Assembly (NCBI GenBank): GCA_937916355.1
Contig: CALFTM010000107.1
Location: forward strand, 1-17,877
DNA: 17,877 nt
Direction: 5' to 3'
DNA from: an uncultured Bacteroidales bacterium
GTDB taxonomy: Bacteria; Bacteroidota; Bacteroidia; Bacteroidales; Paludibacteraceae
In this document: positions 1-7,301 of the stretch, piece after piece
How the letters are laid out: each line of letters opens with the position of its first letter
Numbering within the stretch: position 1 is the first letter of the stretch
Notes under the pieces: model-generated
Seen by the model: the letters and a program-made list of their open reading frames with translations, nothing else
What the model was told of the DNA's origin: nothing
The model's database searches: none
Translations under genes and position numbers: made by a program

Positions 1-103
1 CCTCTTCGATGTACTCCTCTATCTGCGCGAGCTTCCTGCTCGTGTCAACCATGTAGTGCTGGGCAGGGTTGCAGCTGCCGGTGGTGTTGAATCGCTTCTT
101 CAT
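1..103 (-). CDS. AAA-ATPase-like protein, N-terminal fragment (runs off the left edge)
   Basis: The minus strand from the ATG at 103 reads MKKRFNTTGSCNPAQHYMVD followed by a basic and acidic helix, and stays open to the window edge (34 codons). From memory, this resembles the opening of the large Bacteroidales family of AAA-ATPase-like/PD-(D/E)XK nuclease-like proteins, which start with a short 'FNxTGxCxPxxHYMV' segment before the P-loop. The P-loop would lie outside the window, so this rests on the N-terminus only. A good promoter -7 element lies just upstream (119-127). Codon choice is clearly more GC-rich than in the neighbouring genes, which fits the mobile, often duplicated character of the family. 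The biological role of these proteins is not settled. Confidence 0.6.
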   Translation of the reverse strand, partial: MKKRFNTTGSCNPAQHYMVDTSRKLAQIEEYIEE

Positions 104-118
104 GCTCTTTAATTTTTT

Positions 119-127
119 GCAAAGATA
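119..127 (-). promoter_or_regulatory. Bacteroidota -7 box for the AAA-ATPase-like gene
   Basis: The minus strand reads TATCTTTGC, an exact match to the TAnnTTTG -7 element of the Bacteroidota primary sigma factor, and lies about 16 bases upstream of the ATG at 103. The -33 region is weak: a TTGG sits 21 bases further upstream. Confidence 0.55.
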
Positions 128-186
128 GTGTTTTTTTAATAAACCCTCCCAATCGGCAGAACCGATGGTCTTTCTAAGATTTTTCC

Positions 187-218
187 TTTTAAATTTCTAA
201 AAAATTTCGCTAATTTTG
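187..218 (+). promoter_or_regulatory. Promoter for the LTA-synthase-type gene
   Basis: TTTT at 187-190, a 20-base spacer and TAATTTTG at 211-218 fit the Bacteroidota TTTG-N19..21-TAnnTTTG pattern. Transcription would start near 224 and leave a leader of about 135 bases before the ATG at 360. The rest of the 104-359 gap holds only a small bulged hairpin (149-168) and a 26-codon ORF (229-309). Confidence 0.55.
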
Positions 219-228
219 CAATGAAAAA

Positions 229-309
229 ATGTTAGCAGTAGCCTTGATGAGGTTCTTGATTTCCTGCTTAAATAAAGTATCAATAGGTCCTCTTAACGAC
301 TACGCATAA
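229..309 (+). other. Possible upstream ORF (26 codons) in the leader of the sulfatase gene
   Basis: ATG at 229 opens a 26-residue frame beginning MLAVALMRFLISCLNK and ending with TAA at 307-309, entirely inside the predicted leader of the next gene. No family is recognised and coding signal is minimal. The bases around 230-241 partly resemble those around the downstream start (350-362), which may be chance. Confidence 0.15.
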
Positions 310-359
310 AATATTCATACAATTCGGAGCTTCTCCAAACAACCTAATTGTTAGTAGCT

Positions 360-2306
360 ATGATCTCGAAAATAAAAAATTGGCTCTCTAAGGAAACTTT
401 CGCATTAATCCTCAACCTTGTATTGGCGATGGTAGTCTTCATGATTTGCCGATTTCTCTTTTATGCTGAAAACCACTCCCTATATTCTGACATCAGTTCT
501 GCACAATGGCAAAACATTTTACGAGGTGGCGTCCAATTCGACCTCACCGCCATGCTCTACCTTAATAGTCTTTTGATATTACTGTTCACCATCCCATGTC
601 ATTTGAAAGGGGAACACACATACCGCATAGGGCGTATAATATTTGTTGTTTCTAATGGTGTCGGAGTTCTGATGAATCTTGCAGATGCTGTCTATTTCCA
701 ATTCACAGGCAGACGCACGACCGGAAGCATTTTTCAAGAATTTTCTGCAGAAGGAAATTTAGGTTCAGTCATAGGACATGAGCTGGTAAATCATTGGTAC
801 CTGCTATTAGCGGCAACCATCCTAATCGCCATGCTCTACTTTGGCTATCGCACGCCTCAACCACTGCGCAAGGGAAAACTCCCCACCTATTACATTGCCA
901 AAACCATATTGTTTGTAATTGCAATATACCTTACCATCTGTGGTATCAGAGGAGGGTTCGGCTCGTATGTCAGACCTATCACCCTCAGCAATGCAAACCA
1001 ATACACCACCAAACAATCGGAGACCGCCTTGGTGTTAAATACACCTTTTTCAGTAATCCGGACAATCAACAAAAAAGCCTACCCAACTCCTCAGTTTTTC
1101 AAAAATGAGGAATTGGACTCCTTCTTCTCCCCAATCCATCAACCTAACGACACTCTTCCTTTCATTAAAAAGAATGTCGTCATCATCATTTGGGAGAGTT
1201 TAGGAAGGGAATACGTCGGAAGCCTCAACAATTCTTTCGGAAAAAACTATGAGAGTTACACTCCCTTCCTCGATTCTCTAATACAAAATTGTCTTACTTT
1301 TCAATACACTTTCAGCAACGGAAGGAAAAGTATCGACGCAATGCCTTCCATCTTATCAAGTATTCCTCATATCATCGAACCGTTCATCGTCTCCAACTAC
1401 TCTCTGAACAAAGTGGATGGGATTGCCGCCGCACTAAATTCCAAAGGCTACCACTCTGCCTTCTTCCATGGCGCACCTAATGGCTCTATGGGTTTTGGGG
1501 CATTCGCTAAAAAAATCGGGTTTAAAGAGTATTATGGCATGACTGAATACGAGAATGAGAAAGGGGAAGGTGATTTTGACGGCACATGGGCAATCTGGGA
1601 CGAACCGTTTTTGCAATACTATGCAGAGAAGATGAATGAATTTCCAGAACCATTCGTAACAAGCATATTTACGGCAAGTTCTCACCACCCTTTTGTTGTC
1701 CCTAAAGAGTATGAAAAAAAATTACCCAAAGGCGATTTGGCAATCCATCAGCCAATGAGGTACACCGATAATGCTTTCCGTAAATTCTTCGAGACAATAA
1801 AAGAATCAAAATGGTATGACAATACCCTTTTTGTCATCACAGGAGACCACACCAACATGACAAACCACACGTTCTACACTACTGATGTTGGCTCTTTCTG
1901 CGTGCCGGTTATCTTTTTCGACCCAAGTGGTGAAATTGTACAAAAAGGCATCTCTGATAAGATTGCGCAACAGATCGACATCATGCCGACCATCTTGGCT
2001 GCACTACACTATGATGAACCGTTTCTGGCATTTGGGCAGGACCTCTTCTCTACACCTCAAGAGGAGACTTTCGCCATTACTTACAATGGGGGGATATACC
2101 AATTCATCCAAAATGGTTACAACCTGCAATTCGACGGAGAAAAAACCGCCGCTCTATACGCACTCAAAGACTCCTCTCAACAGAACAATTTAAAAGATTT
2201 GGAAGAAAAACCTGAAATGGAACAAAAGTTGAAAGCCATCATCCAACAATATATGATTAGGATGAAAAAAGATAGTTTGACTATAAAGGCAAATTCCGCA
2301 AATTAG
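360..2306 (+). CDS. LTA synthase family membrane sulfatase (phosphoglycerol/phosphoethanolamine transferase type)
   Basis: A 648-residue protein with five predicted N-terminal membrane segments (about residues 13-35, 60-81, 89-112, 145-164, 182-200), followed by a large periplasmic alkaline-phosphatase-fold sulfatase domain (about 255-630). Visible metal and catalytic motifs are VVIIIWESLG (metal-binding Glu), NGRKSIDAMPS with the likely nucleophile Ser324, and GDH at Asp496/His497. LtaS of Firmicutes uses Thr at the nucleophile position. A Ser there and a Gram-negative host suggest transfer of a phospho-head group to a periplasmic or surface glycan, lipid A or capsule rather than lipoteichoic acid; the acceptor cannot be read from sequence. 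The frame is also open from a TTG at 348, but the ATG at 360 gives a more natural basic N-terminus before the first membrane helix. It converges with the phosphopantetheinyl transferase gene, 14 bases away. Confidence 0.88.
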   Translation: MISKIKNWLSKETFALILNLVLAMVVFMICRFLFYAENHSLYSDISSAQWQNILRGGVQFDLTAMLYLNSLLILLFTIPCHLKGEHTYRIGRIIFVVSNGVGVLMNLADAVYFQFTGRRTTGSIFQEFSAEGNLGSVIGHELVNHWYLLLAATILIAMLYFGYRTPQPLRKGKLPTYYIAKTILFVIAIYLTICGIRGGFGSYVRPITLSNANQYTTKQSETALVLNTPFSVIRTINKKAYPTPQFFKNEELDSFFSPIHQPNDTLPFIKKNVVIIIWESLGREYVGSLNNSFGKNYESYTPFLDSLIQNCLTFQYTFSNGRKSIDAMPSILSSIPHIIEPFIVSNYSLNKVDGIAAALNSKGYHSAFFHGAPNGSMGFGAFAKKIGFKEYYGMTEYENEKGEGDFDGTWAIWDEPFLQYYAEKMNEFPEPFVTSIFTASSHHPFVVPKEYEKKLPKGDLAIHQPMRYTDNAFRKFFETIKESKWYDNTLFVITGDHTNMTNHTFYTTDVGSFCVPVIFFDPSGEIVQKGISDKIAQQIDIMPTILAALHYDEPFLAFGQDLFSTPQEETFAITYNGGIYQFIQNGYNLQFDGEKTAALYALKDSSQQNNLKDLEEKPEMEQKLKAIIQQYMIRMKKDSLTIKANSAN

Positions 2307-2320
2307 GTCAAGATGATTTC

Positions 2321-2968
2321 TCAATCAATAGTATAGACAAGTGCTAAATCCCCAAACATCTTGTATCTTAGAGTTATCGGGATTTTACTATCGTTGGGTT
2401 CTGCTACCGCTTGAACTATTCCTTCGTCTTTTTGAAAATCAAAAGGTAGAATCATTATATCTTCAGAAAACTCGGGCAAAGATTTTTCATTTCTTTTAAA
2501 AATCGCCTCCTTTGCGCACCAGAGCAACAATAATAAGCGCAAACGCATCTCTTTATCCACAAGGTCATCTACGCGTTCTGATTCTTCTTTTCCCAAAAAC
2601 TTGTGTTGAATACGAAAAAGTTTCTCCCTTTTTAATTCCACATCCACCCCGACAGGTTCTGCCTTACCAAGCATCACTGCAACATAATCACCAGCATGGG
2701 AAATACTCAAAGAAAATGGCTCTTCTGCGATATAGGGTTTACCCTCTTCCGTATATGAGACCCACACTTCCTTTTTCATCAACTCTTTCAATAAAAGCCT
2801 CGTCCGCAAAAACTCAAACCTTCTTTTGGGCAAATGATATTGTGAAAGGTAAGTTTCATAAGCATCTCGAAGTTCCGAAAAATGACTCCACAACTCCTCC
2901 TCTGGCTCTTCAAAATGAGCCAAAGCCAATAGGAAGTCATCACACTCTAAATGGAAAAGGATTCTCAT
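2321..2968 (-). CDS. 4'-phosphopantetheinyl transferase superfamily protein (Sfp/AcpT type)
   Basis: At 215 residues this is a normal length for an Sfp-type enzyme, which moves the phosphopantetheine arm of coenzyme A onto a serine of a carrier protein. The signature motifs are present: SISHAGDYVAV (about 88-98), GVDVE with Mg-binding Asp109 and Glu111, and WCAKEAIFKR with Trp150, Lys153 and Glu154. It is the last gene of a leftward cluster, starting 9 bases after the gldF-like gene stops. The carrier protein is not in the window; fatty-acid ACP or a lipid/polyketide system are both possible. Confidence 0.88.
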   Translation of the reverse strand: MRILFHLECDDFLLALAHFEEPEEELWSHFSELRDAYETYLSQYHLPKRRFEFLRTRLLLKELMKKEVWVSYTEEGKPYIAEEPFSLSISHAGDYVAVMLGKAEPVGVDVELKREKLFRIQHKFLGKEESERVDDLVDKEMRLRLLLLLWCAKEAIFKRNEKSLPEFSEDIMILPFDFQKDEGIVQAVAEPNDSKIPITLRYKMFGDLALVYTID

Positions 2969-2977
2969 AAAGTACCA

Positions 2978-3706
2978 TTACGATTTTTTTTCAATCACCA
3001 CCTTTGTAAAAAACAAGAAAAGTGCGGAAACAATCAAGAAATAGACCACATCCCTACTATCAATCACACCCCTACTCATGGAATCATAGTGTGTCATGAT
3101 GCCAAGTGACGAAATGAAATTCTCCATCGCACCATTAGGTGCAAGAGCTGATATAACATCAAAACCACCATAGAAGAAAAAACAAAGGAAAGCTGCGATG
3201 ATAAAAGAATTAATCTGGTTATCCGTCAAAGAAGAGGCAAAAAGCCCTATTGCCACATAGACCGCAGCAAGGAAAAAAAGACCAATATATGAACCCCAAG
3301 TGCCACCCACATCAATATTTCCCATTGGAGCACCCATCAACCATACGGAGACAAAATAGATGAGTGTCGGAATCAGGGAGAACAATACAAGTAAGACACC
3401 TGCAAAATATTTCGACAGAACAATGCTCGATTTAGAAATCGGATGAGTAAACAGCAACTCGATCGTACCGGTTTTTCGCTCTTCCGCAAACAACCTCATC
3501 GTGACAGCAGGAACCAAAAAGAGGTAGAGCCACGGCGCAAAATAGAAAAGTCCGTCAATATTGGCATATCCGGCCTCCAGCACATTAAACTCACCGGGAA
3601 AAATCCAAAGGAACAAACCAGTAAATAACAAAAAGACACCGACGACTATATAACCCATCGGAGAGGAAAAAAAATTACAAAACTCTTTTTTAAGCAACGT
3701 AAACAT
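2978..3706 (-). CDS. gldF: GldF-type ABC-2 transporter permease
   Basis: This 242-residue polytopic membrane protein has the order typical of GldF: a short cytoplasmic start ending in FFSSPMGYIVVGVF, then about six hydrophobic segments. A cytoplasmic motif MRLFAEERKTGTIELLFTHP (about 70-89) lies between segments two and three and is very typical of GldF/NosY-like ABC-2 permeases. In gliding Flavobacteriia, GldF works with GldA (ATPase) and GldG. In non-gliding gut Bacteroidales the homologue is kept, but its substrate is unknown. The ATPase and a GldG gene are absent from this window, and the following gene is a phosphopantetheinyl transferase. It starts 15 bases after the metallo-hydrolase stops, so it is probably co-transcribed with it. 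Confidence 0.85.
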   Translation of the reverse strand: MFTLLKKEFCNFFSSPMGYIVVGVFLLFTGLFLWIFPGEFNVLEAGYANIDGLFYFAPWLYLFLVPAVTMRLFAEERKTGTIELLFTHPISKSSIVLSKYFAGVLLVLFSLIPTLIYFVSVWLMGAPMGNIDVGGTWGSYIGLFFLAAVYVAIGLFASSLTDNQINSFIIAAFLCFFFYGGFDVISALAPNGAMENFISSLGIMTHYDSMSRGVIDSRDVVYFLIVSALFLFFTKVVIEKKS

Positions 3707-3721
3707 AATACACTACCAAAT

Positions 3722-4534
3722 TTATTTTAAGAGGTACACCTGCGGAACTTTCCGTTCTAAAGCGATTACAGGCAAAGAACTCCATCGAGAATCCGCACCT
3801 TTCACCTCTTCAATCATTTTACGCATTGTTTCGACCGCAAGCACCGGACTATTATTTTCTTCACTCAAATGGCATAAAAAGAGGCCTTTCAAACCATCCT
3901 TCGCATGATTCGCCACCAATTCCGCCGTCTCATCATTACTGAGATGCCCATCATTCCCGATAATCCTTTGTTTCAAAGCCAATGGATAACGACCATTCCG
4001 CAACATTTCACGATCATGGTTAGACTCAATGATAAGATAGTCGGCTTGTCTCACCACATCAATCAGCCCTTGTGTTACATGCCCAATATCCGTAGCTAAA
4101 ACTACACAAATACCTTTATATTCGATAATAAACCCAGAATTATCCTCCACATCATGAGGGACAAAAAAAGACGTGATGAAAAAATCCCCCAACTGCATCC
4201 TCTCTCCATGTTCCAGAAAATAACAGTTGGTTCGGTTCACTTTTCTACGAATGTAGTCTGCACGTTCAATTTCAAGGAATGTCTTCTTTGTAGAATAGAC
4301 CGGCACATTCCATCGATTCCCCACCACGCTCATAGCTTGCGTATGGTCTTTATGGATATGCGTGACAAACAACGCACGGACCTGTGGAATATCAATATCC
4401 ACACTCCTCAGATGCTTCAAAATATGCTTCGCATTTATGCCTGCATCAATGAGGAAACCGTATTGTCGGTTGCCAAAGAAATAGCAATTGCCACTACTTC
4501 CACTCGCTATACTATAAAATATTAAATCATTCAT
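3722..4534 (-). CDS. WalJ/YycJ-type metallo-beta-lactamase-fold hydrolase
   Basis: A 270-residue soluble protein with the metallo-beta-lactamase fold. The N-terminal FYSIASGSSGNCYFF segment is typical of the WalJ/YycJ subgroup, and the zinc motif HIHKDH (His59, His61, Asp63, His64) is complete. Later metal ligands are in PHDVED, LATDIGH and LCHLSEENN. Members of this subgroup in Firmicutes are 5'-3' exonuclease-like and linked to DNA repair and cell-wall control. Here the role is inferred from family only. It is the first gene of the leftward set with gldF and the phosphopantetheinyl transferase, and has its own promoter in the 61-base gap behind it. Confidence 0.88.
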   Translation of the reverse strand: MNDLIFYSIASGSSGNCYFFGNRQYGFLIDAGINAKHILKHLRSVDIDIPQVRALFVTHIHKDHTQAMSVVGNRWNVPVYSTKKTFLEIERADYIRRKVNRTNCYFLEHGERMQLGDFFITSFFVPHDVEDNSGFIIEYKGICVVLATDIGHVTQGLIDVVRQADYLIIESNHDREMLRNGRYPLALKQRIIGNDGHLSNDETAELVANHAKDGLKGLFLCHLSEENNSPVLAVETMRKMIEEVKGADSRWSSLPVIALERKVPQVYLLK

Positions 4535-4556
4535 CCCTTAAACTTTACCCAATTTG

Positions 4557-4564
4557 CAAAGTTA
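4557..4564 (-). promoter_or_regulatory. -7 box for the metallo-hydrolase/gldF/phosphopantetheinyl transferase operon
   Basis: The minus strand reads TAACTTTGC, a good TAnnTTTG match, 23 bases upstream of the ATG at 4534 and inside the gap after the transglycosylase stop codon. No clear TTTG is seen at the expected -33 spacing, so strength is uncertain. Confidence 0.4.
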
Positions 4565-4595
4565 ATGAAAAAAATTCAGGTTTCCCGATAAAATA

Positions 4596-5972
4596 TCAAT
4601 CAAGTATCACATCATTATACTCTTTATAGCGAACCATGATTTCTCGCACAAACTTTTCTGTCTCCTCGCCCCGCAAATAACCATGTCTAACAATCGGGTC
4701 ATTGAAGAACTCAGGTTTGGACTTCATCAATACAAATGTACTCACATCTCCCCATTTGGATGGATTTTTCCCATATTTTTCCGCAAGTGCCATCGCATCT
4801 CTCACATGCCCCACCCCTGCATTATAACTTGCCAAAACAAACATGATGCGTTCATCTTTATCTTCTATGTAGTTGAAAATCTTGTCGACTCTCTTCAGAT
4901 ACTTTGTGGCAGCCCTGACATTTTGTTCTGGTTTCATCAAGAGCGCAGTGCTATCGACTCCAAACCGCTTGGCGGTGGCGGGCATCATCTGCATGAGTCC
5001 CAACGCCCCTGCCCAAGACTTTGCTGACGGATTGAAGCGGGACTCCTGATAAGCCACAGATGCTAATAATTTCCAATCCCAATCTAAAGTCTCTGAATAT
5101 TTTTTAAACAAAGGATCAAAATTGGAGATTTTGGAACTGCTGATATATTTCGGATTCTTTCCTGAATACTGTTTTTGTTTTTCAAAATATTTATGATGAA
5201 GGTATTGGCAAGTGAAATCACCATCTATCTTTTCAAACCATTTGTTAATCGTATCACAAAGGTCTGTCGACTTTTTTCGCACAACCCAAGCAGAACGTTG
5301 AGAATGACTCAATTCGACACTGATGTCGATATTATTGTAATAGGTTTTATTCAGTGAGGCGATGTTATCATCCGCAACTGTATAGAGGATTTCTCCTGTA
5401 GACACTTTTTTTATCAAGGTCTCCTCATCTTCTTCAAAAGAGACTGTCTGAACCTGTATGCCACCCCCGATTTCATTATCCACCTGAAGTAGGTGTTTAT
5501 GATATTTGGAATTTTCAACCACATAAACCTCTTTCCCTGACAAGTCGATCGCCTCTTTCACCTCTGTCTTCTTCTTTTTATCTACCCGCTGAACCAGCAC
5601 CTGCTTTGTGAGATAGGTATGGTCTACAAACAAAACCTTATTACGCATCTCATTGGTGATCGTTACCGGATAGGCGACAATATCAACCTTCCCCTCATAG
5701 AGCATATCCATCATCTGCGAAACCTCACGAGCAACATAAACTTTTAGTCCCACATTTAAAGATTTCGCCAAACGAGCTGCCAACTCATACTCATACCCCA
5801 TCTCCTTCCCTTTAAAGTTAAAATAGGTGGTGGAGCGAGAAAGTGTCACCACACGAAGAGTATCCTCGTTCAGAATTTTTTCCAAATCCGAACGACCCGT
5901 CCCCTCATCATTTTTTGATACACACGCAAATAACAAAGGAATAAAAATGCACAGCCATCTAAGTTTCTTCAT
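4596..5972 (-). CDS. mltF: MltF-type lytic murein transglycosylase lipoprotein
   Basis: This 458-residue protein starts with a lipoprotein signal (MKKLRWLCIFIPLLFAC, lipobox LFAC with Cys17). A family-3 periplasmic solute-binding-like domain follows (about 35-265, with RVVTLSRSTTYFNFKG and GYEYELAARLAKSLNV). The C-terminus is a goose-lysozyme/Slt catalytic domain (about 285-440). The catalytic Glu310 lies in VAYQESRFNP, followed by the ALGLMQMMPAT and LASYNAGVGHV motifs of family 1 transglycosylases. This two-domain layout is that of MltF, which cleaves peptidoglycan to 1,6-anhydromuramyl products while tethered to the outer membrane. The binding-like domain probably senses muropeptides. A well-formed promoter lies directly upstream at 6013-6043. 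Confidence 0.92.
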   Translation of the reverse strand: MKKLRWLCIFIPLLFACVSKNDEGTGRSDLEKILNEDTLRVVTLSRSTTYFNFKGKEMGYEYELAARLAKSLNVGLKVYVAREVSQMMDMLYEGKVDIVAYPVTITNEMRNKVLFVDHTYLTKQVLVQRVDKKKKTEVKEAIDLSGKEVYVVENSKYHKHLLQVDNEIGGGIQVQTVSFEEDEETLIKKVSTGEILYTVADDNIASLNKTYYNNIDISVELSHSQRSAWVVRKKSTDLCDTINKWFEKIDGDFTCQYLHHKYFEKQKQYSGKNPKYISSSKISNFDPLFKKYSETLDWDWKLLASVAYQESRFNPSAKSWAGALGLMQMMPATAKRFGVDSTALLMKPEQNVRAATKYLKRVDKIFNYIEDKDERIMFVLASYNAGVGHVRDAMALAEKYGKNPSKWGDVSTFVLMKSKPEFFNDPIVRHGYLRGEETEKFVREIMVRYKEYNDVILD

Positions 5973-6012
5973 TTTGTTGCGTATTTTACGTTTACGGAAA
6001 CCTCTTCAAAAA

Positions 6013-6043
6013 CAAATGTAGACAAAATTTAGACAATAACAAA
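6013..6043 (-). promoter_or_regulatory. Promoter of the MltF-type gene
   Basis: On the minus strand TTTG (6043-6040), exactly 19 bases, then TACATTTG (6020-6013): a full match to the Bacteroidota consensus. Predicted transcription start is near 6007, leaving a leader of about 35 bases. The -33 box overlaps the T-run of the terminator of the upstream transcript. Confidence 0.65.
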
Positions 6044-6072
6044 AAAACAAGGGAAGTTTCCCAACTTCCCTT
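6041..6072 (-). terminator. Intrinsic terminator (9-bp perfect stem plus T-run) read on the minus strand
   Basis: The arms AAGGGAAGT (6049-6057) and ACTTCCCTT (6064-6072) pair perfectly around a 6-base loop. On the minus strand the stem is followed by TTGTTTTTTTG. It should end the leftward transcript of the nitrilase-family gene or of a short RNA starting nearer by, before the MltF promoter begins. Confidence 0.7.
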
Positions 6073-6126
6073 ATTCATTAACCTAAACCTTAACTATGAA
6101 AAAATCTACCTGTTTTGTTTGCTTTT

Positions 6127-6135
6127 GCAAAAGTA
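6127..6135 (-). promoter_or_regulatory. Possible promoter -7 box for a short RNA
   Basis: The minus strand reads TACTTTTGC, matching TAnnTTTG. The -33 position has TTCG with 20-base spacing, a partial match. A transcript from about 6120 would meet the terminator at 6072-6041, giving an RNA of roughly 75-80 bases without a protein gene. Confidence 0.3.
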
Positions 6136-6203
6136 TAAAATTCAACCTCACAAACCGAATTTTTGACAAAATATTTTTCAAAGTTTACATTTTTTAAGGA
6201 TTT

Positions 6204-6986
6204 TCACTCTGTTTCTGATAAAAAATAGAGATCGGCATCCTTCCACGCAGGAAATTTATGACGAAACTTCTCTATTTTCTCTTTTTCTATCTCAACAATG
6301 GCAAAGTCTTCCAACTCGTCCAAATGAGCTAAACTCGCCCCTTTCATGTCAACCAACATGGAATTACCTCCTTGCTGGCGATCTCCATTGTCCAACCCTA
6401 CTGCATTAACGCCACAGACATAGGAGAGATTTTCCACAGCCCTCGCCGGCAACAATATTTTCCATGCTTCAACACGAGCTTTAGGCCAGCATGCGACATA
6501 AACCGCCACGTCGTAATCATTTTCACGACAACGGGAAAAGACTGGGAATCTTAAATCATAACATATTTGCAATAAAAAACGAAGCCCCATATACTCCACA
6601 ACCACTCTTTTGTCTCCTTGGGAAAAATAAACACCCTCACTTCCCATCCTAAACAGGTGTCGTTTGTCATAAAAGACGGGAGAGTCTGATGGTTTGATAA
6701 AAAAAGCCCGATTGAGACTTTTGGCATCTCCGTCTCCTCTCCACATCATACTACCAATGATGGCAATGTGATATGTTTCACTCCAGATTCGCAACTGTCT
6801 CAATATCTGCCCATTCTCGTCTTCTGACAATTCTGGCGACTCTACACAAAAGCCCGTTGCGAACATTTCTGGCAAAACCAGCAAATCAGCTTCATTGGAA
6901 TGGACCTCCAACCAACTCTTTACTTTTTGAAGATTCGCAGGGATATCACCCCATACAATCTCCATCTGATACATCGCAATCTTCAT
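6204..6986 (-). CDS. Nitrilase superfamily amidohydrolase (omega-amidase/YafV-like)
   Basis: This 260-residue protein carries the full nitrilase Glu-Lys-Cys triad: Glu40 in VLPEMFATGF, Lys108 in FYDKRHLFRM and Cys142 in QICYDLRFPVF. Length and the MFATGF and YDKRHLF forms fit the YafV/omega-amidase branch, which hydrolyses alpha-keto acid amides such as 2-oxoglutaramate as a metabolite-repair step. There is no signal peptide, so it is cytoplasmic. It stands alone on the minus strand between a terminator and a 315-base AT-rich gap; no convincing promoter match was found upstream of its start. Confidence 0.88.
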   Translation of the reverse strand: MKIAMYQMEIVWGDIPANLQKVKSWLEVHSNEADLLVLPEMFATGFCVESPELSEDENGQILRQLRIWSETYHIAIIGSMMWRGDGDAKSLNRAFFIKPSDSPVFYDKRHLFRMGSEGVYFSQGDKRVVVEYMGLRFLLQICYDLRFPVFSRCRENDYDVAVYVACWPKARVEAWKILLPARAVENLSYVCGVNAVGLDNGDRQQGGNSMLVDMKGASLAHLDELEDFAIVEIEKEKIEKFRHKFPAWKDADLYFLSETE

Positions 6987-7037
6987 AACATAATTATATA
7001 GCGAATTTCTTTGTTTATATTTAAGCTCTGCTATTTA

Positions 7038-7090
7038 CTCGAAATAAATTTAAAAATTCCTCGAAATGAATTTATAGAAACCACCTCGAA
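7038..7090. repeat. Short direct repeats CTCGAAAT(A/G)AATTTA
   Basis: CTCGAAATAAATTTA at 7038-7052 and CTCGAAATGAATTTA at 7060-7074 differ at one base. A third partial copy, CTCGAA, begins at 7085. Spacing is 22 then 25 bases. They lie in the 6987-7301 gap between divergent genes and could be an operator-like array or plain AT-rich sequence. The rest of that gap holds only the promoter at 7243-7273. Confidence 0.3.
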
Positions 7091-7242
7091 TCTAAAACTT
7101 CGCAAAAATACCCGTTTTTTTTTCACCGACCTAAAATCTGCCACGAAAACAATAAAAGCACGCAAAACTCAACAAGGCAGAGAGTATCCGTCAAAAAAGA
7201 AAATGAGAAAGTCATACACGCAAACTTACTCCTTCTCCAATA

Positions 7243-7273
7243 TTGTAAACATCACATTATTTTACTATATTTG
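7243..7273 (+). promoter_or_regulatory. Promoter of the beta-helix lipoprotein gene
   Basis: TTG at 7243-7245, a 20-base spacer and TATATTTGC at 7266-7274 fit the Bacteroidota promoter pattern. The start of transcription would lie near 7280, about 20 bases before the ATG at 7302. Confidence 0.6.
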
Positions 7274-7301
7274 CGCCACATGAAAATATAGGCGGAAAAC
7301 A

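Noticed and set aside
149..168. Hairpin with arms ATCGG/CCGAT and a bulge, followed on the plus strand by T-rich sequence
   Set aside because: No plus-strand gene ends before it within the window, and in the other direction there is no T-run, so a terminator call is not supported; it may be chance.
348..362. TTG at 348 as the start of the sulfatase gene
   Set aside because: An ATG 12 bases downstream gives the usual short basic N-terminus before the first membrane helix, and no other signal favours the TTG.
2512..2970. A 152-codon plus-strand frame opposite the phosphopantetheinyl transferase gene
   Set aside because: It is fully antisense to a gene with clear catalytic motifs, and its translation has no recognisable domain.
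6096..6197. A 33-codon plus-strand ORF beginning MKKSTCFVCFC
   Set aside because: A natural-looking start context, but the composition is that of AT-rich noncoding DNA and no promoter in the right direction was found. It is kept only as part of the candidate small RNA observation.
7011..7283. A 90-codon plus-strand frame in the gap before the lipoprotein gene
   Set aside because: It needs a TTG start, is very Lys/Asn/Thr-rich as expected for translated AT-rich DNA, and overlaps the promoter and the direct repeats.
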